Below, piece by piece: positions 9,442 to 16,749 of a stretch of DNA of 45,197 nt. How positions within the stretch are numbered: position 1 is the stretch's first letter; each line of letters begins with the position of its first letter. Below the pieces are notes generated by a model, which had not been told where the DNA came from, made no database searches, and saw nothing but the letters and a program-made list of their open reading frames with translations. The position numbers and the translations under genes are program-made. Source of the DNA: Aquincola tertiaricarbonis (GTDB taxonomy: Bacteria > Pseudomonadota > Gammaproteobacteria > Burkholderiales > Burkholderiaceae_C); NCBI RefSeq assembly GCF_000969605.1, contig NZ_JZUE01000033.1, positions 1 through 45,197 on the forward strand, written 5' to 3'.

Positions 9442-9447
9442 ATTCTA
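9442..9447 (-). promoter_or_regulatory. -10 element of dnaX, six bases from the ATG
   Basis: On the minus strand TAGAAT is followed by GCCCCG and then the dnaX ATG. If this is the -10, transcription would start at or next to the A of the start codon. No Shine-Dalgarno sequence fits in the six-base gap. The same GCCCCG-ATG junction recurs at surE. Confidence 0.5.
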
Positions 9448-9489
9448 CGAAGCGCCCGCACACCGCCCGGGCGGGCAGCGCCGCTCCCC

Positions 9490-9495
9490 GATAAT
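9490..9495 (+). promoter_or_regulatory. -10 element of the PurM-like gene, eight bases from the ATG
   Basis: GATAAT is followed by eight C/G-only bases and the ATG at 9504, in the 68-base divergent gap with dnaX. The predicted transcript would start within about two bases of the start codon. There is no purine-rich ribosome site. Confidence 0.45.
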
Positions 9496-9503
9496 CCCGC
9501 CCC

Positions 9504-10643
9504 ATGAATTCGAACGAAACCCGCGCCGACGCCGCGCCCGCCGAAGCCGCCCTCACCTATGAGCAGGCCGGCGTCAACTACGACCTGATCGACCCGCTGA
9601 AGGTCAGCGCGCAGCGCGCCGCCGCGGCCACCGCCGGCCACCTGGCCGCGCACGGCTTCACCGAGGTGGCCGCCTCGCGCGGCGAATCGGCCTACGTGGT
9701 GGACGTCGGCCCGTTCTACCTGGCCAGCATCGTCGAATGCCTGGGCAGCAAGGCCCTGGTGGCCGACGAGATGCAGCAGCTCACCGGCAGGAGCTACTAC
9801 GACGGCATTGCCCAGGACACCATCGCGATGGCGGTCAACGACCTCATCACCGTCGGCGCCACGCCGCTGGTGGTGCAGGCCTACTGGGCCGCCGGCGGCA
9901 GCGACTGGTTCGGCGACGCGCAGCGCGCACAGGCCCTGGTGGCCGGCTGGAAGAAGGCCTGCGACACCTGCGGCGTGGCCTGGGGCGGTGGCGAGACACC
10001 CGCGCTGGCCGGCATCGTGGAGGCCGGCCGCATCGACCTGGCGGCCTCCTGCACCGGCCTGATCAACCCGAAGGAGCGGCTGTCGGTCGGCGACCGGCTG
10101 CAGGCCGGCGACGCCATCGTGCTGCTGGCCTCCAGCGGCATCCATGCCAACGGCCTGAGCCTGGCGCGCAAGCTGGTGGAGCGGCTGCCGCAGGGCTACC
10201 TCACCGAGGTGCAGCCGGGCCTGAGCTACGGCGAGGCGCTGCTTGCGCCCACCACGCTGTATTCGCCGGTGACGGAGGCGCTGTACAAGGCCGGGGTGGT
10301 GCCGCACTACTGCGCCAACATCACCGGCCACGGCTGGCGCAAGCTGCTGCGCCACCCAGCCGAGCTCACCTACCGCATCCACACGGTGCCCGAAGTGACG
10401 CCGGTGCTGAAGTTCATCCAGCAGCACGCCAGGCAGGACGACCGCGAGGCCTACAGCACGCTCAACATGGGCGCGGGCTTCGCCATCTTCGTGAACGCCG
10501 CCGATGCCGATCGCGTGGTGCAGATCGCGCAGGCGCAGGGCGTTCCGGCGCTGGTGGCCGGCCGCGTGGAAGCCGGCCCGAAGCAGCTGCTGATCGAGCC
10601 GCTGAACATCACCTTCGGCAACGACGACCTGCAGCTGCGCTGA
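9504..10643 (+). CDS. PurM-like (AIR synthase-related) protein, divergent paralogue
   Basis: The 379-residue protein belongs to the PurM/AIR synthase superfamily: DTIAMAVNDLITVGATPL (105-122) and GGGETPALAGIV (161-172) correspond to PurM's conserved VNDL and GGETAEMPG regions, and LASSGIHANGLSLARKL matches PurM's LASSGPHSNGYSL segment. However, the hallmark GTDGVGTK motif that follows the first strand in true PurM is replaced by VVDVGPFYLASIVECLGSK (66-83). True PurM makes aminoimidazole ribotide from FGAM with ATP. Loss of this motif suggests either a changed nucleotide site or another substrate. I therefore give no gene symbol. It diverges from dnaX and is followed by the SRP RNA gene on the same strand. 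Confidence 0.75.
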   Translation: MNSNETRADAAPAEAALTYEQAGVNYDLIDPLKVSAQRAAAATAGHLAAHGFTEVAASRGESAYVVDVGPFYLASIVECLGSKALVADEMQQLTGRSYYDGIAQDTIAMAVNDLITVGATPLVVQAYWAAGGSDWFGDAQRAQALVAGWKKACDTCGVAWGGGETPALAGIVEAGRIDLAASCTGLINPKERLSVGDRLQAGDAIVLLASSGIHANGLSLARKLVERLPQGYLTEVQPGLSYGEALLAPTTLYSPVTEALYKAGVVPHYCANITGHGWRKLLRHPAELTYRIHTVPEVTPVLKFIQQHARQDDREAYSTLNMGAGFAIFVNAADADRVVQIAQAQGVPALVAGRVEAGPKQLLIEPLNITFGNDDLQLR

Positions 10644-10687
10644 GCCGCCGATCCGGTCGCCCGCGCAGGGTGACCGGCGCATGCCCC

Positions 10688-10693
10688 TACAAT
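10688..10693 (+). promoter_or_regulatory. -10 element of the SRP RNA gene
   Basis: TACAAT ends seven bases before the predicted 5' end of the 4.5S RNA at about 10701, which is the expected spacing. A -35 hexamer at a normal distance is not obvious. Confidence 0.55.
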
Positions 10694-10700
10694 GGTCAGC

Positions 10701-10794
10701 GACGGGCCTCCTCGCATGGAAGCGCGGCCAACCGGGTCAGGTCGGGAACGAAGCAGCCCCAACCGTTGCAACCAGTGCCGAGATCAGGCTCGTC
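10701..10794 (+). ncRNA. ffs: Signal recognition particle RNA, small bacterial type (4.5S)
   Basis: The core GGTCAGGTCGGGAACGAAGC (10736 onward) is the conserved SRP domain IV, with the asymmetric loop, tetraloop-like apex and AGCAGCC strand that bind Ffh M domain. The ends GACGGGCCT (10701-10709) and AGGCTCGTC (10786-10794) pair over nine positions with one G-U, defining a single long hairpin of about 94 bases. This matches the small SRP RNA without an Alu domain. Location near dnaX-ybaB-recR is common in bacteria. Exact ends are set by the pairing and by the -10 element. Confidence 0.95.
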
Positions 10795-10800
10795 ACCTTT

Positions 10801-10821
10801 CCCGCCTCACCGTCAGGCGGG
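10801..10821. terminator. Possible hairpin after ffs, overlapping the HDOD gene stop
   Basis: CCCGCCT and AGGCGGG pair perfectly around a seven-base loop, six bases after the SRP RNA. Neither strand has a proper T-run after the stem, so it may be a weak terminator or only a 3'-end stabiliser for one or both convergent transcripts. Confidence 0.35.
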
Positions 10822-12618
10822 CGTCGCAGGCAGTTCCGTCGCCTCGCCGGCCACCACGGCCTCCTGGACCACCGGCTGCACGCCGGCCCCCACCTCGTCT
10901 TCCTCACCCGCCAGCGGATCGCCCTCGCCGCGCATCGCGCCCTGCGCCGCGTCATGCAGTTCGCGCGGCTGCAGGTGCAGCACCCGGGCATAGCGCTGCG
11001 CCACCTTGTCGAGCGCGGCCGGCACCTGCCGCGCCGGCAGCCCCATGGCATCCACCGCCTCGTTGGCCGCGCTGGCCACGGTGCGCAGGGTGTCGTCGTC
11101 GTTGTCGCAGTGGCGCACCGGGGTGTTCACCGGCACGCGGCGGATCATGTGCAGCACCGCATCATCCATGCCCCAGTGGCGGGCCACTGCGGCGCCCATG
11201 GAAGCAATGTCCACGCCCAGCACCGCGAAGGCCGCCACGTCCTCCGGCATGCCGGGTTCGTCCGGGCCGCCGTCGCGCCCGGGTGCGGGCTGCATCAGCC
11301 GGTGGATCTGCTGGGCTTCGTCGGGGAAGTGGTAGTGCACCAGCAGCCGGCCCAGGTTCTGCATCAGCGTGACGAGGTAGACCACCTCGGCGTCATAGCC
11401 GGCCGGCCGCAGCGCCTGCGCCAGCCGCGCCGCCCGCTTGACCCGCAGGATGCAGCGCGCCAGCTCCGCCTCGCCGCTTTCGTTCAAGGGGCCCGGCCAG
11501 GCACGCAGGCCCTGGGCCGCGCGGCGCAGGCCGTCCAGGCCGATCATCGCGATCGCGCGGCGAACCGTCAGCACCGGGCCGTTGCCGGCCACCTGCGCGC
11601 CGCGCACCTGGGCGGTGTTCACCTGGCGCAGCAGCTCGAACGCCAGCGCCAGGTCCTTCAACGCCAGCTCGGCCAGTTCGCTCGTATGGCCGCTTTCCAG
11701 CGAAGCCAGTCGCGCCGCGCGCACCGCGCCGCCGCGCATCGCTGGCAGCGCGCCGATCTGGCGCACCCGCTCGAGCAGCACGTCGTGGGCATCGCCGCCT
11801 TGCGAGGCATTGTCCAGCCAGCCGTGCAGCGCGCGGGCCAGCGTGCGGGCGCTGTGGTAGCGCTGGCGCTCCTGGCGGTCGGTGGCGCGGTTGACGATGG
11901 CACGCAGCGCCTCCGGCACCGGTCGCGGAATCGCCCACGGCAGGCGCACGATGTCGCGTCCGGCCGGAGGCATGCGTTCTATGCAGCGCCCGGTGTCGGC
12001 CTCGCCCAGGGCCGGCTCGGCCGCCAGCAGCTGATGCATCAGCAGGCCCAGCGAAAGCACGTCGCGCCCGGCGGCCGCACCCTGGGCCTGCAGCCCATGC
12101 GCACCACCCGGCAGCCGGGCCTCGACCATTTCAGGAATGGCTACTTCCAGGCCCATCACCTGGAGCTGGTCGGTGTCCGTCAGGGCCAGCAGGTGCAGCT
12201 GCAGGTCGCGGTGCGCGATGCCGGCCTCGTGGGCGAAGGCCAGGCCTTCCAGCGCCTGCGCCATCCAGCGCGCCACGTCGACGGCGGGTTCGCCTTCACG
12301 CGAGAGCTTCTCCGCCAGCGTGCGGCCGCGGGCATAGGCTACGTAGGGCCAGCGGTCGTGCGCGTCCACCTCCAGCGCCGGCGCCAGGCCTGGATGGTCC
12401 AGGCGGGCGGCCTTGCGCGCTGCCTGCAGCCAGCGCTCCAGGCCTTGCGCATCGCTGGGCTGCGAGCGCGGCAGCACCAGCACCCGTTCCTGCTGGCAGG
12501 CCGGATCCAGCACCGTCCACGCCATCGTGCAGGCACTGCGGCCAAGCAGATGGCGCAGCTCGAAGCGGCCGAAGGTGCGGACAACGGGTTTTGACGATGA
12601 CGGTGCAGCGGCGCTCAT
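10813..12618 (-). CDS. Degenerate protein kinase fused to an HDOD domain
   Basis: A 601-residue two-part protein. Residues about 15-285 follow a Ser/Thr kinase pattern: HRD is kept at 136-138 in AHRDLQLHLLAL, but the catalytic-loop asparagine, the DFG aspartate (MGL at 155-157), the beta-3 lysine (RVLVLPRS) and the glycine loop (LLGRSACTMAW) are all changed. It is therefore probably a pseudokinase. Residues about 300-560 form an HDOD domain (LPAMRGGAVRAARLASLES and the central LMQNLGRLLVHYHFPDEA). HDOD proteins act in signalling, often linked to cyclic nucleotides, motility or stress, without the HD metal site. An acidic/Ala-rich tail ends the protein. I use the ATG at 12618; an in-frame ATG at 12672 would add 18 residues. 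It diverges from trxA. Confidence 0.82.
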   Translation of the reverse strand: MSAAAPSSSKPVVRTFGRFELRHLLGRSACTMAWTVLDPACQQERVLVLPRSQPSDAQGLERWLQAARKAARLDHPGLAPALEVDAHDRWPYVAYARGRTLAEKLSREGEPAVDVARWMAQALEGLAFAHEAGIAHRDLQLHLLALTDTDQLQVMGLEVAIPEMVEARLPGGAHGLQAQGAAAGRDVLSLGLLMHQLLAAEPALGEADTGRCIERMPPAGRDIVRLPWAIPRPVPEALRAIVNRATDRQERQRYHSARTLARALHGWLDNASQGGDAHDVLLERVRQIGALPAMRGGAVRAARLASLESGHTSELAELALKDLALAFELLRQVNTAQVRGAQVAGNGPVLTVRRAIAMIGLDGLRRAAQGLRAWPGPLNESGEAELARCILRVKRAARLAQALRPAGYDAEVVYLVTLMQNLGRLLVHYHFPDEAQQIHRLMQPAPGRDGGPDEPGMPEDVAAFAVLGVDIASMGAAVARHWGMDDAVLHMIRRVPVNTPVRHCDNDDDTLRTVASAANEAVDAMGLPARQVPAALDKVAQRYARVLHLQPRELHDAAQGAMRGEGDPLAGEEDEVGAGVQPVVQEAVVAGEATELPATPA

Positions 12619-12730
12619 GGCTCGACGGCGACTGAAAACATCCCGATTGGACCGTGGCGCCGGCCTGTGCATGCGCCGAACAAAGGGCGGTTTGGGCGCC
12701 AGATGGTCCCGGTTTGCCAGCGGGCTCAGG

Positions 12731-12745
12731 CTATGGCTGCCATAG
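12731..12745. promoter_or_regulatory. 15-bp palindrome between the HDOD gene and trxA
   Basis: CTATGGC-T-GCCATAG is a perfect 7+1+7 dyad in the 199-base divergent gap. Its size and symmetry suit a dimeric regulator. It lies about 73 bases before the trxA ATG. No assignment to a known regulator is made. Confidence 0.4.
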
Positions 12746-12817
12746 ACCGCGCCACCGCGTCGCGAGAAAGCGTTGTGTCAGAATCGTTTCGCGCCTCACG
12801 GCAATTCAGGAAACGAC

Positions 12818-13144
12818 ATGAGCGAACTCATCAAGCACATCTCCGACGCGTCGTTCGAAGCCGACGTTCTGCAATCCGACAAGCCTGTGCTCGTCGATTA
12901 CTGGGCCGAATGGTGCGGCCCCTGCAAGATGATCGCGCCCATCCTCGATGAGGTTTCGAAGGATTACGGCGGCAAATTGCAGATCGCCAAGCTCAACGTC
13001 GATGAAAACCGCGACGTGCCCGCCAAGTTCGGCATCCGTGGCATTCCCACGCTGATGCTGTTCAAGGATGGCCAGGTGGCCGCCACGAAGGTTGGCGCAC
13101 TGTCGAAGTCCCAATTGACCGCATTCCTGGACGGTCATCTATAA
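12818..13144 (+). CDS. trxA: Thioredoxin 1
   Basis: Cytoplasmic thiol-disulfide reductant of 108 residues, the standard thioredoxin length. The redox motif WCGPCK places the active cysteines at 33 and 36, and the cis-proline is in [11 protein letters not shown]. The start at 12818 is chosen because AGGAAACGAC gives a good ribosome site and the protein matches family length; an upstream in-frame ATG at 12773 would add 15 residues unlike thioredoxin. The trxA-rho order with a leader between them is also found in E. coli. Confidence 0.97.
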   Translation: MSELIKHISDASFEADVLQSDKPVLVDYWAEWCGPCKMIAPILDEVSKDYGGKLQIAKLNVDENRDVPAKFGIRGIPTLMLFKDGQVAATKVGALSKSQLTAFLDGHL

Positions 13145-13381
13145 TCTGCCGGAGCTGCTGGCGGAAACGGCTCCCAGCCCCGCCAGCTCCCAGATTGCCA
13201 CCACGCCCGATGCCCCAGAGGCATCCACCGCGTGGAGTCGGCTCCTCCCACCAGCGTGTATTTGATAGCCCGCACGCGAGTTTGCTGATCCAGCGAATTC
13301 GCCCCGCGGCGCTGGCACAGCCCGAGCCGATCGTTCGGTGCGCTTGCTTGGCAGCGGCGCACCCTCCCAAGGTCCGCCTCC
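13145..13381 (+). promoter_or_regulatory. trxA-rho intergenic region, probable rho leader
   Basis: This 237-base stretch has no convincing gene. It opens with a strong hairpin (GGAG-CTGGCGG at 13151-13164 pairing with CCGCCAG-CTCC at 13180-13190, with a three-base bulge) that could end or process the trxA transcript; it has no T-run. The rest is C-rich and G-poor in places (for example around 13201-13260 and 13360-13380), the composition of Rho-binding leaders. Rho autoregulates through such a leader in E. coli; that role here is inference. Confidence 0.5.
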
Positions 13382-14644
13382 ATGCATCTTTCCGAACTGA
13401 AGGCCCAGCACGTATCCGAGCTCATCAAGATGGGCGAGGCGCTGGAGATCGACAACGTCAGCCGGCTGCGCAAGCAGGAGCTGATGTTCGCGATCATGAA
13501 GAAGCGCGCCAAGGCCGGTGAACAGGTCTTCGGCGACGGCGTGCTCGAAGTGCTGCCCGACGGCTTCGGCTTCCTGCGCTCGCCCGACACCAGCTACATG
13601 GCGTCCACCGACGACATCTACCTGAGCCCGAGCCAGATCCGCCGCTTCAATCTCCACACCGGCGACATGATCGAAGGTGAAGTGCGCGTGCCCAAGGACG
13701 GCGAGCGCTACTTCGCGCTGGTCAAGGTCGACCGCGTGAACGGCCTGACGCCGGAGGAGAACAAGCACAAGATCATGTTCGAGAACTTGACGCCCTTGTT
13801 CCCCAAGGAACAGTTCAAGCTCGAGCGCGACATCCGTGCCGACGAGAACATCACCGGCCGCATCGTCGACCTGATCGCGCCCATCGGCAAGGGCCAGCGC
13901 GCCCTGCTCGTCGCCCAGCCGAAGACCGGCAAGACGATGATGATGCAGCACCTGGCGCATGCGCTGGTGGCCAACCATCCCGAGGTGCACCTGATCGTCC
14001 TGCTGGTCGACGAGCGGCCGGAAGAAGTGACCGAGATGCTGCGCACCGTGCGCGGCGAGGTCATCAGCTCCACCTTCGACGAGCCCGCCCAGCGCCACGT
14101 GCAGGTGGCCGAGATGGTGATCGAGCGCGCCAAGCGCCTGGTCGAGCTGAAGAAGGACGTCGTCATCCTGCTCGACTCCATCACCCGCCTGGCCCGCGCC
14201 TACAACAACGTGCTGCCGTCGTCGGGCAAGGTGCTGACTGGCGGCGTCGACGCCAACGCGCTGCAGCGGCCCAAGCGCTTCTTCGGCGCGGCGCGCAACG
14301 TGGAGGAAGGCGGCTCGCTGACCATCATCGGCACCGCGCTGATCGACACCGGCTCGAAGATGGACGAAGTCATCTACGAGGAATTCAAGGGCACCGGCAA
14401 CTGCGAGATCCACCTGGATCGCCGCATGGCCGAAAAGCGCGTCTACCCGTCCATCCTGATCAACAAGAGCGGCACGCGGCGCGAGGAGCTGCTGCTGAAG
14501 CCCGAGATCCTGCAAAAGAGCTGGATCCTGCGCAAGCTGCTCTACCCGATGGACGAGATCGAGGCGATGGAGTTCATCCTCGACAAGATGAAGTCGACGA
14601 AGAACAACCTGGACTTCTTCGACATGATGCGGCGCGGCGGCTGA
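13382..14644 (+). CDS. rho: Transcription termination factor Rho
   Basis: Hexameric RNA-dependent ATPase that releases transcripts. The 420 residues match the standard short Rho without large insertions. The N-terminal helical domain (1-45) and the OSB RNA-binding fold with [18 protein letters not shown] (51-68) precede the ATPase core: P-loop AQPKTGKT at 178-185, Walker [18 protein letters not shown]-loop and the secondary RNA site near [11 protein letters not shown]. The C-terminal FDMMRRGG is typical. It has a weak ribosome site (AAGG about ten bases before the ATG). Confidence 0.98.
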   Translation: MHLSELKAQHVSELIKMGEALEIDNVSRLRKQELMFAIMKKRAKAGEQVFGDGVLEVLPDGFGFLRSPDTSYMASTDDIYLSPSQIRRFNLHTGDMIEGEVRVPKDGERYFALVKVDRVNGLTPEENKHKIMFENLTPLFPKEQFKLERDIRADENITGRIVDLIAPIGKGQRALLVAQPKTGKTMMMQHLAHALVANHPEVHLIVLLVDERPEEVTEMLRTVRGEVISSTFDEPAQRHVQVAEMVIERAKRLVELKKDVVILLDSITRLARAYNNVLPSSGKVLTGGVDANALQRPKRFFGAARNVEEGGSLTIIGTALIDTGSKMDEVIYEEFKGTGNCEIHLDRRMAEKRVYPSILINKSGTRREELLLKPEILQKSWILRKLLYPMDEIEAMEFILDKMKSTKNNLDFFDMMRRGG

Positions 14645-14654
14645 CGCCCCACGC

Positions 14655-14660
14655 TATACT
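14655..14660 (+). promoter_or_regulatory. Possible -10 element of rpmE2
   Basis: TATACT lies between rho and rpmE2, about 87 bases before the chosen ATG. No good -35 is visible. It would give the ribosomal gene its own transcript with an 80-base leader. Confidence 0.4.
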
Positions 14661-14746
14661 TCCGGGTTTTCCGCTCGTGGGAAAGTGCGCATGCATGGGG
14701 CAGGCGTGGCTACCGTGTGACGAGTGGGCTGATGAACGAGGCACGT

Positions 14747-15007
14747 ATGAAAGAAGGCATCCATCCCGCGTACCGCGAGGTCTGTTTCGTGGACCTGTCG
14801 AACGGTTTCAAGTTCGTCACGCGCTCGTGCGCCCAGACGCGCGAAACCGTGAAGATGGACGACGGCCGCGAGCTGCCGCTGTTCAAGCTGGAAACCAGCA
14901 GCGAATCGCATCCCTTCTACACCGGCACGCAGAAGAGCATCGACAACCTGGGCGGCCGGGTCGAGAAGTTCCGCAACAAGTTTGCGAAGGTCGGCATCAA
15001 GAAGTGA
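14747..15007 (+). CDS. rpmE2: 50S ribosomal protein L31 type B
   Basis: An 86-residue ribosomal protein that starts with the type B signature [16 protein letters not shown]. The paired CxxC zinc motifs of type A L31 are absent (only two separated cysteines), so it is the zinc-independent form. The protein ends basic ([12 protein letters not shown]). I choose the ATG at 14747, which has an ACGAGG ribosome site and fits the family length, rather than the in-frame ATGs ten and five codons before it. A strong terminator follows. Confidence 0.95.
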   Translation: MKEGIHPAYREVCFVDLSNGFKFVTRSCAQTRETVKMDDGRELPLFKLETSSESHPFYTGTQKSIDNLGGRVEKFRNKFAKVGIKK

Positions 15008-15027
15008 TGCACGCCTGCAACGGCAAC

Positions 15028-15051
15028 AGGGCAGCCTTGGCTGCCCTTTTT
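15028..15051 (+). terminator. Rho-independent terminator of rpmE2
   Basis: AGGGCAGCC and GGCTGCCCT form a nine-pair stem with almost no loop, followed by a run of five T. It begins 20 bases after the rpmE2 stop and separates it from the downstream membrane protein gene. Confidence 0.88.
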
Positions 15052-15080
15052 CTTGCCCGCTTGAACCCGGCCTTGCCCGC

Positions 15081-16748
15081 ATGAACATTCCGACCCCTGC
15101 CCTGGTGGCCCAGCGCGCGGCCCAACCGCTGCCGCGCTGGGCGCTGTGGCTGTTCTGCGCGGCCTACCTGCTGCCCGGCGTGGTGGGCCGCGACCCCTGG
15201 AAAAACGCCGACCTCACCGCCTTCGGCGTGATGGCGGCGATGGCCGAGGGACGCACCTCCTGGCTTTCGCCCTCGCTGGGCGGGTTGCCGGTGGACACCG
15301 CGCTGCTGCCGCACTGGCTGGGGGCCGCCTTCATCTGGCTGCTCACACCCTGGATCGACGCGCCAATGGCGGCCCGCATTCCATATGCGCTGCTGCTGGC
15401 CCTGACGCTGGCACTGACGTGGTATGCCACCTTCCAGCTGGCGCGGACCGAAGCGGCACAGCCCGTGGCCTTTGCATTCGGTGGTGAAGCGACGCCGGTG
15501 GACTATGCCCGCGCGCTGGCCGACGGCGCCATCCTGGCGCTGATGGCCACGCTGGGCGCGCTGCAGCTGGGCCACGAGACCACGCCCGAGCTGGCACAGC
15601 TGGCCAGCGTGGCGCTGGCGGTGTGGGCCTTGGCGGCGGCCCCCTTCCGCGGGCTGCGGCCCCGGCTGGCCATCCTGGCGGCGCTGCCCCTGCTGGCGGC
15701 CTGCGGTGCACCCGCCATGGCGATGGCGCTGGGTGCCATCGCCACGGTGTTGTGCGCACGATCGGGCTTCGACGCCGTGCGCCGATTCATGCCTTGGGTG
15801 GCGGCCGCCACGCTGGCGGCGGCGCTGGTCGGGGCCACGGTGCACAGCTGGGCCTGGCGCATCGACGCCGATGTGCTGACGGGGCTGCCGCGCATCGGCC
15901 GGCTGCTGGTGTGGTTCCTGTGGCCGGCCTGGTTGCTGGCGCTGTGGACGGCCTGGCGCTGGCGGCGGCACCTGCAGCACCGCCATATCTCGGTGCCGCT
16001 GGCCGTGGCCGGCCTGGCCGTGGTGGCCAGCGTGGCGATGGGTGGCTCCGACCGGGCGCTGATGCTGGGTCTGCCCGGTTTCGCGGTGCTGGCGGCCTTT
16101 GCGCTGCCCACGCTCAAGCGGGGCACCAGCGCGGCCATCGACTGGTTCTCGGTGTTCTTCTTCAGCGCCTGCGCCATCGGCGCGTGGGTGGTGTACGCCG
16201 CCTTCCAGACAGGGGTGCCGGCCAAGACGGCCGCCAACGTGGCCAAGCTGGCACCGGGCTTCAGCGCACGCTTTTCACTGGTGAGCCTGCTGTTCGCCAT
16301 CGCCGGCACCGTGGCCTGGATCGGGCTGGTGCGCTGGCGCACCGGCCGCCACCAGCATGCGCTGTGGAAGAGCCTGGTGCTGCCGGCCGGCGGCGTGGCC
16401 CTGTGCTGGCTGCTGCTGATGACGCTGTGGCTGCCGTTGCTGGACTATGCCCGCAGCTACCGGCCGTGGACGGAACGCCTTGCGCGGCATGTGCCTGCAG
16501 GCGCCTGCGTGATCACGCGCGGGCTGCCGCTGTCGGCCGTGGCTTCGCTGGAGTATTTCGGGCGCTGGCGCGTGGTGGCGCATCCGCGGGGCACGACCGA
16601 GCTGCGCAGCGAAGGCAGCTGCCAGGTGTTGCTGGTCAGCGAGATCCGCGGTCGGCCGCAGCCTGCACCTGCCGGCTGGCGCCTGGTGGCGCGCGAGAAC
16701 CGCCCTACCGATCGTGACGAGGTGACGGCGATCTACCGCCGTCCCTGA
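15081..16748 (+). CDS. Multi-span membrane glycosyltransferase-like protein (ArnT/GT39-type)
   Basis: A 555-residue integral membrane protein with about eleven hydrophobic segments. The first periplasmic loop contains GRDPWKNADLTAF (about 35-47), resembling the first loop of PMT/ArnT-type GT-C transferases, which move a lipid-linked sugar onto lipid A or protein. A soluble C-terminal part (after the last span near residue 460) contains RHVPAGACVITRGLPLSAVASL, a typical extracytoplasmic domain for these enzymes. The substrate is not predictable. The start is the ATG at 15081 just after the terminator. It is convergent with phoR, with one base between the stop codons. Confidence 0.72.
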   Translation: MNIPTPALVAQRAAQPLPRWALWLFCAAYLLPGVVGRDPWKNADLTAFGVMAAMAEGRTSWLSPSLGGLPVDTALLPHWLGAAFIWLLTPWIDAPMAARIPYALLLALTLALTWYATFQLARTEAAQPVAFAFGGEATPVDYARALADGAILALMATLGALQLGHETTPELAQLASVALAVWALAAAPFRGLRPRLAILAALPLLAACGAPAMAMALGAIATVLCARSGFDAVRRFMPWVAAATLAAALVGATVHSWAWRIDADVLTGLPRIGRLLVWFLWPAWLLALWTAWRWRRHLQHRHISVPLAVAGLAVVASVAMGGSDRALMLGLPGFAVLAAFALPTLKRGTSAAIDWFSVFFFSACAIGAWVVYAAFQTGVPAKTAANVAKLAPGFSARFSLVSLLFAIAGTVAWIGLVRWRTGRHQHALWKSLVLPAGGVALCWLLLMTLWLPLLDYARSYRPWTERLARHVPAGACVITRGLPLSAVASLEYFGRWRVVAHPRGTTELRSEGSCQVLLVSEIRGRPQPAPAGWRLVARENRPTDRDEVTAIYRRP

Positions 16749-16749
16749 T

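Noticed and set aside
7468-9507. Long plus-strand open frame opposite dnaX
   Set aside because: dnaX on the minus strand is certain; the antisense translation is low-complexity Arg/Gln/His sequence.
14677-14746. Longer L31 start or a small separate gene before rpmE2
   Set aside because: The upstream in-frame codons give residues unlike any L31, and the ATG at 14747 has a good ribosome site.
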